Positions 44,223 through 55,220 of a stretch of 55,220 nucleotides of DNA are shown one piece after another; the stretch's first letter is position 1; each line of letters starts with the position of its first letter. The position numbers and the translations under genes were made by a program. Under the pieces are notes generated by a model that was not told the DNA's origin, did no database searches, and saw nothing but the letters and a program-made list of their open reading frames with translations. Source of the DNA: Pigoraptor vietnamica (taxonomy: Eukaryota; Opisthokonta; Filasterea); contig CALSCQ010000402.1 in assembly GCA_943704525.1 (NCBI GenBank), positions 1 through 55,220 of the forward strand, in the 5' to 3' direction.

Positions 44223-47063
44223 ATGGCGCGCCGGGGCGTCCAAGAAGATGCGTTTTTGCAGACCGTGCACTCGATTGAGGCCTTCTCGCGGAGAATAGCT
44301 CTTGCGACCGGAGAGTGGCCGGAGGTCGACCCGAAGGAGCTCAAGTTTGATCCGAATGTTGTGCTTGAGGGGCCGGTGCTCGGCACCGTCAGCATCATCT
44401 CCAAGAAGCTCGCCAGCGCTGCGCGTGGGTTGCCCCTGCCCATGCCTTCTTTTCTCTGTTGGTTCGCAAGTTTTGTTGAATGTTTTAACTCTCGCGCTAG
44501 TGCTGTAGAATAGTTAATTGTGCGATTGTGAACGTTTTTGGGACGGACGCTCACGCGCGCGTGTTGGATGGCAATTCCGCAGCGCTCGAAATTCAGCCGC
44601 TGGATGAGCTAACTTCGCAAATAATGGACCTCGACGCCGAGCTGCGATCGTACGACACGCGCCTCAACCACATGGTTGTCGACTCTGACACGGACGAGGA
44701 CCAGGACGAACTCGAGGCAAAGCGTAACGAGGAGGGTGATGACATTGCAGACTTTCGCGGTGAGTTGGAGAGATTCGCAGCGAATTGGTCTTTAACGTGC
44801 GTGCATGCGTGTGACAATTGAAATGCGGCGGTGCAATGGTCGTTGCTGAGCCTGACGGCATGTGCGTGTGCTGCCGCAGTGTTCATGACGGACATCGACC
44901 ACGGTGGTTTTGCGCACGGAACGCCGACGCAACCGACGGGCGATCCCAACGCGCTTCGGCGGCCATCCCAGGTGCAGGGAGAGGCAGGGGCGCTGACAAC
45001 CACAGGCCCCCCTCGGCAGAAGCTGGGCCTCAAAATGGTCGAGTTTGCTGTGTTTCCCGGTTTCAACGAGAGGGAACTGACGCCGCTGCCGGGCATTCTT
45101 GAGCCCCCGTACATTTTGGCGCGCGTGACCGAGGCGATGCGGCTATCGGTGCGTGTGCGATACAATACGGCACTGCGCGCTGTCATACACACAAACGCAC
45201 ACACACACGCACACTTCGTCTCTGTTGCATTGTACACTCGTAACGCTCCGTCTTGTGTGTGTGCAGCGACCGCTGAAGAAGGAGTGGCGCAAGTGGTTCT
45301 TGAGCGAGGCGGCCGCGGCGATGTTGCAGGACGCCTTCTGGTGGATTTTCTTGCACCGATTTCAGGTGCGTGCATGCGTGTGCTCGTATGTCGGTCCACT
45401 TGTGTGGGTATTGACGCCGCCCTGTGGGATCCTCCGACAAACCCGTTGCTTTTAAATTCGCGCAGCGTGACATTGAGAGCCAGGACAAGCTCTTCACGCG
45501 TATTGCGGACAGCTACGTCGCCCTGTTCACTCGCATCACGCCGCGCTTCAAGGAGGAGTTCTTCAAAGTGGGTCGCAAACAAAACAAACACCGCCCATTC
45601 CGCCACCGCACCCTTACGTGCACCGTGCGCCCTGTTGTCTGACTGGTTTTGCACGTAACCTCGCAGCGATATCCGGACGCACTGAGCCAGGCAATCTACA
45701 GCACGTTTTGCGAGGCATTTCCCAAGAGTGCGAAGCGCTTCAACGACGAGTTCAAGACGTCCGTTTGTAACCTCGTTTACGAGTGGATCACTGGTCAGTG
45801 GGTGCACGTGTGTTTATGCATGCGCCTGCCAGACTTCGTTGAACGAGGTCGTCCATCGCACAGGCACGAAGGCGCCCCCGTTCGTGTGGGAGCGGTGGCA
45901 GCTCGGCGTGCTCGAACCCAACGCGATGTTGCGCGAGGCGCGCGCGGACGAAGAAGTCATCCCCGTGAAGCAACCCACGAAGGGCAAAGGTGGGTCCGCG
46001 TATGTTTTGCCGAGTGAATGTGCGACGTGCATTGCATGGGCTGAGTGTGTGTGTGTACCTCAGAATTGCTTGAATTTGGGGATGCCGCGGGCTCGTCGCG
46101 CCCGGATGGCGACGGCGATGGCGACAAGGCCATTGTGTCTGTCATGGTGAAGAAAAGGAAGGAGACCACGCGCGGACAAGAGTCGGTGGGTTACCCTCAC
46201 TCGTTGCCTCTTCTCAACCAAAGTGACTTCGCTGGGTGTTTGTATTTTCTCCCTTGCTGACCGCCGGACCCTTGTTGTTGCGACAGTCGATTCCGTCTGG
46301 CCCATCGGCCGGCATGACGCGCGTCCTCTTCGACGTCAATGGCAACAGTCCCCTCGTGGCGCACTACATGCGCACGCACAAGTTCCCCAAGGACGCCGGC
46401 CTCTCCATCCTCGTCAACCGCAGCGAGCCCCTCGATTCCGATGGATATCCGCCCGTGCAATGTCCCATCGATGTTTTGTTGGTCACGTGGTTTCATATGT
46501 GCATGGCAACAGGATCGATGCAAACTCCGTGTTCCCCTTGACTAGTCTTCCCTGTTGTCTCGTCGCACGCCGCAGGGGCCGACATACAAGGAGATTGTGG
46601 CGTCGTCCACGCGGACGGCGAAGGAGATGAGCGACCAGTACGCCAACATCCGCCGCGTGGGCGAGAAGGAGCGCAACCGCATTTGGAAGGAAATGCTCGG
46701 CGGCAAGCGCAAGATGGAGGTCGAGCAGGCGCGCCTCCTCTCCAACCCGGAGCAGGTCAAGCAGTTCTCGGACAAGCTCGTCGGAATAATGGTGAGCTGT
46801 CGTGCTGTGCTTCCCCGTCCGTGTGGTTCGCGTGGGGGTCATCGGGTTGGCAGTGCTGCGTTCCCACTCATTGCTCCACTCTCTGGACCTAACACTAAAC
46901 AACCCCTCACCCGCCACCCATGCAGAGTGCGGCGACGGGCGACGCGGCTGCCATCGACGAGATACAGGCCAAGGACACAGACTCGACGCAGGTGGTCGTG
47001 GCGGCGCCCCCGAAATCGTCCGAAACGGCGCGGCGAAAGACTGGCGCTTCTGGCCGCAAATAA
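44223..47063 (+). CDS. FAM227-family protein (FWWh domain)
   Basis: Eleven exons: 44223-44424, 44583-44759, 44880-45148, 45267-45365, 45466-45567, 45667-45793, 45864-45989, 46064-46185, 46287-46454, 46576-46791, 46926-47063. They total 1746 nt, giving 581 residues. An N-terminal helical part includes an acidic stretch (DSDTDEDQDELEAKR). The central domain carries the family signature: AFWWIFLHRFQ near 237, DKLFTRIADSYVALFTRI, FFKRYPDALSQAIYSTF, EAFPKSAKRFNDEFK and LVYEWITG, followed by PPFVWERWQLG. The C-terminal part (EKERNRIWKEMLGGKRKMEV) is coiled coil. FAM227A/B have no known biochemistry but occur mainly in ciliated lineages. AATAAA overlaps the stop codon (47059-47064), an early poly(A) site. 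The donor of exon 9 (CCC|GTGCAA) is the weakest junction. Confidence 0.85.
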
Positions 47064-47316
47064 ATGCCCCACTCTCGACAAACGAAGAACGGCACAAGCA
47101 CACCGCCATGCAACGCGAATTGAAATGGCGCACAAACCTCGCACAACAATAGAGTCCAACACTGACGGCACTGGTCGACGGCCGCGCTTCCAAGCAGCGA
47201 AGAGCCTCAGGCAACACCAGCATTCATACACATCAAATGACGCATGCGCGCACACATACGCTGCCAAAACGCGCGGCACAACGCGATGGGGGCACGCTTT
47301 TCTCGGACTCCTCTTC

Positions 47317-47886
47317 TCAGTGCTTGTTGGCGAGAATGTACTCGGCGGCGTCCTTGGCCGTGAAGATCTTCTCGGCGTCGGCGTCGGGGATCTCAATGTT
47401 AAACTCCTCCTCAAACGCCATCACAACCTCCACCGTGTCGAGGCTGTCGAGGCCGAGATCCTTGATGAAGTGCGCGTTCTCCGTCACCTACACAAGGCGC
47501 ACAGAAACGTACAAGTCAGACATATGCATGCCGTCTCACACCGCTCTCCGCACAAACAAAAATCATGCCATCTCGCACTGCTCGCCGCACAAACAAAAAT
47601 ACGACAGCAAAGCGCAGGAGACATGACGGTCAGATGTGGCGGACAGACAACACCAGACACACTCAAACGACCCACAACACACCTTCTTGGGGTCCACCTT
47701 CTCGAAATGAGACAGCACGTTAATAATGCGCTCGAGCACCTCGGACTTCGAGGACGCCCCGCCGGCGCTGTAGAGGCGCATGCCGCCCACTGTGATTGCC
47801 GGCATCGCGTTCACGCTCCGCAAGGAAGGCAGGCCCCGTCCGCACGAGCGGAGGCTGCCATACATGCGCATCGCCGCAAGCGACAT
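47317..47886 (-). CDS. NDUFAB1: Mitochondrial acyl carrier protein
   Basis: Two exons, 47886-47683 and 47487-47317, total 375 nt, giving 124 residues. The first about 45 residues form an Arg/Ser-rich mitochondrial presequence ([18 protein letters not shown], ending near GGMRLYSAG). The mature ACP has [19 protein letters not shown], then [20 protein letters not shown]. Ser83 of the DSL motif is the 4'-phosphopantetheine site. The C-terminal helix is [10 protein letters not shown]. It serves mitochondrial fatty-acid/lipoate synthesis and LYR-protein binding in complex I and Fe-S assembly. It is convergent with FAM227 and divergent from RAP1. Confidence 0.96.
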
Positions 47887-48270
47887 TCTCAACCGCTAAA
47901 ATAACGCGTGCCTGTAAAAGAGAGGACGGAAAGGACTTGGCGTGTTGTCGTGAGCGTGCGCTGCGAGATTTACAACATAACGGTGAGTGCATGTGTCACT
48001 CGCTCATGGCCCGCCCGGATGCAAAATCGTCCAAATTTGGTCTTCCATGGAATATCCTAAATTGGGTAATGGTTGGACTTTAAGCCACACATAGTCATAC
48101 GCTGATTATAAAGCTAAATAAAGAAATTAATGCCCAGAAAAGGCGCAAACACCCGCCAGTCAGTTCAAAATTTGACAGCCGGCGACCTTGCTACAGTTAC
48201 AAAGTGCTTCCCTTTGCGCGTTGTGCAATTCCGCGTTGCTTTGCGCTGTCGCACGGCGCGACAAGAGAAG
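47887..48270. other. Divergent promoter region, ACP (-) / RAP1 (+)
   Basis: The 384 nt between two divergent starts must hold both promoters. About 48020-48160 is AT-rich (TAAAGCTAAATAAAGAAATT). No gene is present. Confidence 0.45.
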
Positions 48271-50568
<2,298 letters not shown>

Positions 50569-51189
50569 GCCCTGCGAGTGCCTCCTATGTGGCATTCACG
50601 TCCAGCCGCGTCTGTACATGCTGCGTTTTGTGTCTTTCGTTTTGTTCTTTTTGCATTGAAGTCCATCGGGTTAGGTACCAACAGACACGATTTATGGGAT
50701 GGAAGTTCGACTGTGTGTGCCGGCGGCCTCCGACTAGGGCTTTCACCGGCCGAACACTTATTGTAGTAGCCATCGCACCTACCTTTTTGCACAACCGCTA
50801 AGCCACCGACTCAACTGGTAGATGCGGCGCCACCCACGAATGCCGATGTCGCGGTGAACTTCTCATCGCAGCCATTAGCAGAACAACATAAGGACACCGC
50901 CACACAAGCATTGCAGAACTGCAACCGCTGACTGACTGTAAGGTTGCACATAAGTGCCGAATGAGAGACTGCCGGCTGTGACAATTTAATGTGTGCCAGA
51001 CCTGCGCACATGCTGAGAGACTGCCGGCGCCTCGCAATCCATCTGACCCCGACCAGCAATGCAATTTCTTGGCTGCATTACAAAAAAATCTGATCGGCGC
51101 CGAGTTATCGCACAAACGCATGGACCTTAGACTGCCACTAACATGTCTGTATTTCATTCTCCCACGCACATCCACTTGTGCGGGCGTGG
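50569..51189. other. Convergent intergenic region after RAP1
   Basis: This 621-nt region lies between the 3' ends of RAP1 (+) and the F-box-LRR-ARM gene (-). A short tRNA-like D-arm pattern at about 50810-50830 was examined and rejected. I see no gene. Confidence 0.4.
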
Positions 51190-54100
51190 TCACTCTTCAT
51201 CACGAACGCCGTCAGCTCCACTCAATTCCCAGAAGAGGTCGTCCAGCACGCACGGCGCCGCTTCCCCCACAAATTCCATTACGAGGCAATACTGCCCATC
51301 GCCCCCGCCCAGACCAGTCACAGAGCAGTTCCGGGATTCGTCAACCGGCCCCTCCGTCCTCCTCCTCCTGGCGAGCAGGCGCCAGAGCTTGCCCACAGCC
51401 CGATAGGGGGTGCCCGCGACGACGACAGCGCGTTCATTCCGCTCCATTGCGGAGAGCGCGAAAGCGGCAGCCGCACCGACAAGCAAATCCACAGCGTTGT
51501 TCGCGATCGGCTCCTCCGCCCACAGTAAGCCACCCTTCGCCACCGCCGTCAAGACAGCGTGACAGATGCGATCGTCCCCGCAAACGCGCGCATCGACGAC
51601 AGTCACTTCCCACCGTCGCTCCGTCGTTCGCCCCTCGTCGGAAGGGGCAATTTTCTCGGCGACGAACGCAAGCAACTGCGCGGTCGACAAAAGTGCCGTG
51701 CCCTTCGCGGACTCGGCGAGGTAGTCGACGGCAGCCAAGATCCTGCCCACGGCGACGTCATCATTTTCTTTTGAGTTCTGCCGGTTCCGGAACGCACTTC
51801 GCGGGACCCACGTGTCGTCTTTCTCCGCCCCCTCACGCACCCACCATGCATATCCGTCCAGTTGAGAACATTGCGCAAGCCCCAACGCCTCTAGCACCGT
51901 CAATGCACACAGGGTTGTCGGCGTCACCGCATCGCCCGTACGACGACACCTCTCGCGCAAAAGAAGCACCGCGGCACGTGCAATCTCCTGGCGACACGCC
52001 ACCATGTTGACAGTCCAAAGGCCGTCCGTCTCGAGGCACGCAACGCAGTCCCACAATGCAGCATCCACAGCATCCACAAGCCCCACATCCTCGCCCGCAA
52101 TGACGAGCGAGCGGAAGCCGCCGGCGAGTTCGACGAGATTCCTCGCCTCGCGTGCAACTTCACGCTTCTTCTCAACGGAGAGACTGACGCGGCCGTCTCG
52201 CGGACATGACTTTGGCACGTCCAAATAGCGACATCCGTCAAAGTGCAGGGGCCGTTCGCGACAAGCCGCCGCCCTCACCGCCGCAGAGAGGAACGCATAG
52301 CCGCCGCCCGCACGACCGATGGCCACGCCGCCGCCATGCACGCTCAGAAGGAGGGAGGATCGCACGTCGCCAAGACAGGGGCGACTGGCGTCCATTGCGC
52401 TAATCACAACAGCTGCGGCGGCCTCGAGAAGCATAGGCTGTTCCTTCAGTACGCGGATGTTGTCACAAAAACGATTGTTCTGGGAAATGAACGTGGCCCT
52501 AGCGCCCGCAGCCGCAAAAAGGAGGTCACGGTCCCGCAGGTGGCGCGCAAGTGCACGCTTGGCCCATTGTTCTTTTTCGTCGCGGGTGAATGCGGAAGGC
52601 GGGAACGCCATCTCTCCGGCCAGGAGAAGTTGGATCACCTCCGCACACCAGATACTCTCGTCGCCACTGTCAGCGACCCACCGCGCCAAATGCCTCACCA
52701 CATCAAACAACAGCTCAGCCGACACGAGGGCCGGCGATTCCGGACCGCCGTCGCACACGTACTGCGCGAGTCGCCCGAGCGTCTTAAGGCAATCCGCGAC
52801 TTCGGACGGGCGAAAAGGGCCGCTCAAGTTGGCGGCTACTCGCTCCAGAAGAAAGTCCAGCACGCCGCAGCCAATGAAGTCGGTGGCCCCGTGGCGACCG
52901 ATATCGGGTAGCGTGGCAAAGAACCTCATGGATTGTTTGGCGGGGTGAGCCTGGCGCGCAAGAGTCAAGGCCGCATGCGTTGCAATTGGCAGCCACCCGC
53001 GCGCATCCGCAAAAACCTCGGCACAGGCGTCGGGAAGAACCTCCTCCGCCAGGCGGACCAACTCGGCAGCGACACAGTGAAAAATGTCGACAGCGCAAGC
53101 GAGCACGTCAACGTTGTCCGGCCACGAACGGGCAGCGTGCGTCGCGGCTTCGACCGCCTCACCGAGGGACATGACTTGTCGCAATTCACGAGCGCACGTG
53201 TTGTTTGGGCGCCACGCACACGGGCCGTAAGCACGCTGCAATATCGCGCAAAAGAGGGAAAGAATTGCCCCAACATACACAGACGACGATCCGTCTCTCG
53301 CGAGGAACGTGCGTACCGCCTCAACCCATCGCGGCGAACACAACTCCACCCTAAAGACACGCTTCGGGTCCATGGAAGTGGGCAGAGGCGGCGTTATCAT
53401 ATGCCGCAGGGAAGCGCACCCGTCCTGCACAAGCACATCGTCCTCGGGGAAGGCCGCGATGGCGCTCAGAATGGCGTCTGCTAGACTACCCTCCTTCAAG
53501 CCAGCGTTTTCTCTCGCGAATGTCCACATACGGTCCGACAGCACACCGCACCCGCGCCGCTGCACGCGCACATCTCCGGGCGACGCACGCATTTCCTCCG
53601 CAACAACTGGCAACAGCTCGCTTATGGAACCCTCTCGCAGGTAGAGCACGGCGAGGGGCGACAGCCCCGCAGAAGTTCCCGAGTTCGCCACCACATACCG
53701 GGCCCATGCTAGCCCTTCGCCGCTGGCCCACGGGAGATCCGCAGAAACGAGCCCGGCAGCGAGGTTGTCGAGACCGTGCAGGTCCATACTGCTTCCATTG
53801 GGGCCATTCCGCACGTCGAGACACTTGAGCGATACGTGGCCGAGCTCGAGAACTGTTCGCTGGTTACGAGTCGCCTTGAACGCGACGCCCTGGCGGACGA
53901 TGGGGGTCAGCTCGCCCGCCCGATGGGGCACCGGCTCGCTGCACGCATTGAGCCTGAGCCCTCCATTTGGGTTCGCAGCACCGCCATGCATTGAAGGAGT
54001 GCCCAACCGCAAGCACGAGAGTTCGAGCGTGTGAACGCGAGCCCCCGGCGGAAAGGGAAGAATAGTCAGGTAATGAAGCCTCAGCGTGTGCACGTGACCA

Positions 54101-54870
54101 AGTAAAAGTGCGGTCACGTCCGTAAGGCCGTTGCGGCGCTCGATCGCAACCTTTCGCACGGCGCTGAGGGGACTCACGTCAGGAACGCGTTCGCAGCCCT
54201 CGAGCACCACACTGCGGACGTGTCGAAGCGCCTCCACGGATTCTAGTTTGCGGCAACACCGCACCTCCGCCCGCCGTAGAGAGGGGATGTGCGGGAGAGA
54301 TGCCAGAGAATTGCATTGTGAGAGAGCGATCGAGGATAGCGCACTCTCCGCAAGACAAGAAAGGTCGCGCACAGCGCAGTTCACAAGCACAAGGGTGCTC
54401 ACGCCGGACAGCGTCGCAATGCTCCGCAACGACGGCCCGGCCCCCAACACGTCCACGCGATGAAATCCGCTAGCAAACGACAATTCGAAGAGCGCCGCGG
54501 GAAGAGGGCGGCGGAAAGGCTCGCGCGCGCCGCACACAGCGCACTCCTTGACGGAGACAAAGCCATCCTTCGCTGTTGGCGTGCGAGGCGAAGGAGACGT
54601 GCAGCAGTCCTCCACCACGATGCGGACGGGAAAGGGAACGAGCGGCCCATCGAGAAGAGCGCTGCGCACGTGGGCGCAAAACTCGGCGTCCGTACTCATC
54701 GCGCGCACAATCGCACGCTTCAAATCGACGGCGACATCCTCCGGCCACAGGAACACAGCCGCTCGGCGCAGCCCGGGTGTGACACGTGCGAGAGAGCGGC
54801 GCTCAGCGCGGGGCAGAAAACGCCCGAGGTGGCCGACGACCTCCACGGGAAGGCCGACAAGCGACGCCAT
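51190..54870 (-). CDS. Intronless F-box-LRR-ARM protein (hypothetical)
   Basis: One uninterrupted frame of 1226 residues, from ATG 54870-54868 to stop TGA 51192-51190, in a window where nearly all other genes have introns. The N-terminus is an F-box-like helix set (MASLVGLPVEVVGHLGRFLP, then RRSLARVTPGLRR). Residues about 100-290 are short irregular LRRs (LRSIATLSGVSTLVLVNCAV, SSIALSQCNSLASLP, RSVVLEGCERVPDVSPL). From about 330 the protein is helical with armadillo-like phrases (DVRVQRRGCGVLSDRM; DVLVQDGCASLRHM) repeated to the end. The likely class is an SCF adaptor or ARM scaffold; no specific orthologue is recognised. The frame stays open upstream to 55038 through a minisatellite, but no ATG lies there, so I start at 54870. 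Confidence 0.75.
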   Translation of the reverse strand: MASLVGLPVEVVGHLGRFLPRAERRSLARVTPGLRRAAVFLWPEDVAVDLKRAIVRAMSTDAEFCAHVRSALLDGPLVPFPVRIVVEDCCTSPSPRTPTAKDGFVSVKECAVCGAREPFRRPLPAALFELSFASGFHRVDVLGAGPSLRSIATLSGVSTLVLVNCAVRDLSCLAESALSSIALSQCNSLASLPHIPSLRRAEVRCCRKLESVEALRHVRSVVLEGCERVPDVSPLSAVRKVAIERRNGLTDVTALLLGHVHTLRLHYLTILPFPPGARVHTLELSCLRLGTPSMHGGAANPNGGLRLNACSEPVPHRAGELTPIVRQGVAFKATRNQRTVLELGHVSLKCLDVRNGPNGSSMDLHGLDNLAAGLVSADLPWASGEGLAWARYVVANSGTSAGLSPLAVLYLREGSISELLPVVAEEMRASPGDVRVQRRGCGVLSDRMWTFARENAGLKEGSLADAILSAIAAFPEDDVLVQDGCASLRHMITPPLPTSMDPKRVFRVELCSPRWVEAVRTFLARDGSSSVYVGAILSLFCAILQRAYGPCAWRPNNTCARELRQVMSLGEAVEAATHAARSWPDNVDVLACAVDIFHCVAAELVRLAEEVLPDACAEVFADARGWLPIATHAALTLARQAHPAKQSMRFFATLPDIGRHGATDFIGCGVLDFLLERVAANLSGPFRPSEVADCLKTLGRLAQYVCDGGPESPALVSAELLFDVVRHLARWVADSGDESIWCAEVIQLLLAGEMAFPPSAFTRDEKEQWAKRALARHLRDRDLLFAAAGARATFISQNNRFCDNIRVLKEQPMLLEAAAAVVISAMDASRPCLGDVRSSLLLSVHGGGVAIGRAGGGYAFLSAAVRAAACRERPLHFDGCRYLDVPKSCPRDGRVSLSVEKKREVAREARNLVELAGGFRSLVIAGEDVGLVDAVDAALWDCVACLETDGLWTVNMVACRQEIARAAVLLLRERCRRTGDAVTPTTLCALTVLEALGLAQCSQLDGYAWWVREGAEKDDTWVPRSAFRNRQNSKENDDVAVGRILAAVDYLAESAKGTALLSTAQLLAFVAEKIAPSDEGRTTERRWEVTVVDARVCGDDRICHAVLTAVAKGGLLWAEEPIANNAVDLLVGAAAAFALSAMERNERAVVVAGTPYRAVGKLWRLLARRRRTEGPVDESRNCSVTGLGGGDGQYCLVMEFVGEAAPCVLDDLFWELSGADGVRDEE

Positions 54871-54890
54871 AAAAGCGCGGGGTATGTCGC

Positions 54891-55026
54891 GAGAAGGACG
54901 GCACGAGGGACAGGGAGGACGCGCGAGAAGGACGGCACGAGGGACAGGGAGGACGCGCGAGAAGGACGGCACGAGGGACAGGGAGGACGCGCGAGAAGGA
55001 CGGCACGAGGGACAGGGAGGGCGCAC
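54891..55026. repeat. 34-bp minisatellite, four copies
   Basis: A unit starting GAGAAGGACGGCACGAGGGA recurs at 54891, 54925, 54959 and 54993. The first three copies are essentially identical and the last differs near its end. It lies just upstream (about 20 nt) of the F-box-LRR-ARM start codon, so it is 5' UTR or promoter. Because 34 is not a multiple of 3, the repeat reads in all three frames if transcribed. Confidence 0.95.
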
Positions 55027-55064
55027 GGCGATGTTCAAAATGCAATGGCTGAAAGCGTAAACAG

Positions 55065-55072
55065 TGACGTCA
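55065..55072. promoter_or_regulatory. CRE-like TGACGTCA site
   Basis: A perfect CREB/ATF-type octamer 195 nt upstream of the F-box-LRR-ARM ATG, between the minisatellite and the palindrome cluster. Confidence 0.35.
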
Positions 55073-55137
55073 CGCAGTCGGTGCGGCTTTCAAGACGGGC
55101 AGTGGTGGATGCCTTCCAAAACCCCATAAATCACGTC

Positions 55138-55208
55138 CACATAAATTTTATGTGAGCTCCGTAACTTTACGGAGGCAAAATTTCAACAAAACCACATAAA
55201 TTTATGTG
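55138..55208. repeat. Cluster of three perfect palindromes at the window edge
   Basis: CACATAAA-T-TTTATGTG (55138-55154), CTCCGTAA-CT-TTACGGAG (55157-55174) and CACATAAATTTATGTG (55193-55208). The outer two share the same arm. Further single half-sites (CATAAA) lie at 55125 and 55212. The sequence turns strongly AT-rich here and continues beyond the window. Confidence 0.85.
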
Positions 55209-55220
55209 CAACATAAAGTA

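Noticed and set aside
50800-50880. tRNA-like D-arm (ACTCAACTGGTAGATG)
   Set aside because: No matching acceptor stem and no B-box (GGTTCGANTCC) at the right distance.
54871-55038. N-terminal extension of the F-box-LRR-ARM protein through the minisatellite
   Set aside because: The frame is open but lacks an ATG, and the peptide would be a low-complexity product of the repeat; ATG at 54870 starts directly at the F-box.

Overview
This window is nuclear DNA from a GC-rich, intron-dense unicellular eukaryote. Genes lie 250-700 bp apart on both strands. Most genes have several short introns (about 70-180 nt) with donors of the form GTNNGT and CAG acceptors. Gene content points to Amorphea, most likely a unicellular relative of animals (Holozoa/Obazoa): a conventional myosin-II heavy chain of animal/choanoflagellate length, an intersectin with all five SH3 domains followed at once by its DH-PH-C2 half, a shelterin-type RAP1, and a FAM227 protein of the kind known from ciliated organisms. 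I cannot name the species.

Layout, left to right: 3' part of a mitochondrial-type rhodanese (+, 23-552); a basic low-complexity nuclear-looking protein (-, 840-1565); WDR75/UTP17 of the SSU processome (-, 1889-5303); BTAF1/MOT1, the TBP-removing Swi2/Snf2 ATPase (-, 5592-11670); a 1.2 kb divergent intergenic region with an AT-rich island; myosin-II heavy chain (+, 12878-19541); a syntaxin-8-like Qc-SNARE (+, 20076-21826); intersectin EH-EH-coiled coil-SH3x5 (+, 22440-27743); intersectin-type DH-PH-C2 RhoGEF (+, 28295-30930); mitochondrial ATP synthase OSCP (-, 31543-33137); a 2482-residue cell-surface protein with a fibro-slime domain, 24 HYR-like repeats and one membrane span (+, 33822-41738); an F-box/LRR protein (+, 42132-43913); FAM227 (+, 44223-47063); mitochondrial acyl carrier protein (-, 47317-47886); RAP1/TERF2IP homologue (+, 48271-50568); and an intronless F-box-LRR-ARM protein (-, 51190-54870) whose upstream region holds a 34-bp minisatellite, a CRE-like site and a cluster of perfect palindromes at the window edge.

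I joined exons by hand using splice consensus, reading-frame phase and family homology. In every multi-exon model the exon lengths sum to a multiple of three, which supports the boundaries. There is no operon logic, but 20.1-30.9 kb forms an endomembrane/actin block (SNARE, endocytic scaffold, Cdc42-type GEF), with myosin-II just before it. The main biological result is the intersectin pair: the two halves are adjacent, co-oriented and in a splice-compatible phase, so they are either one long intersectin gene or a split or ancestral two-gene state. No viral, LTR, Polinton or other capsid-bearing element was recognised.
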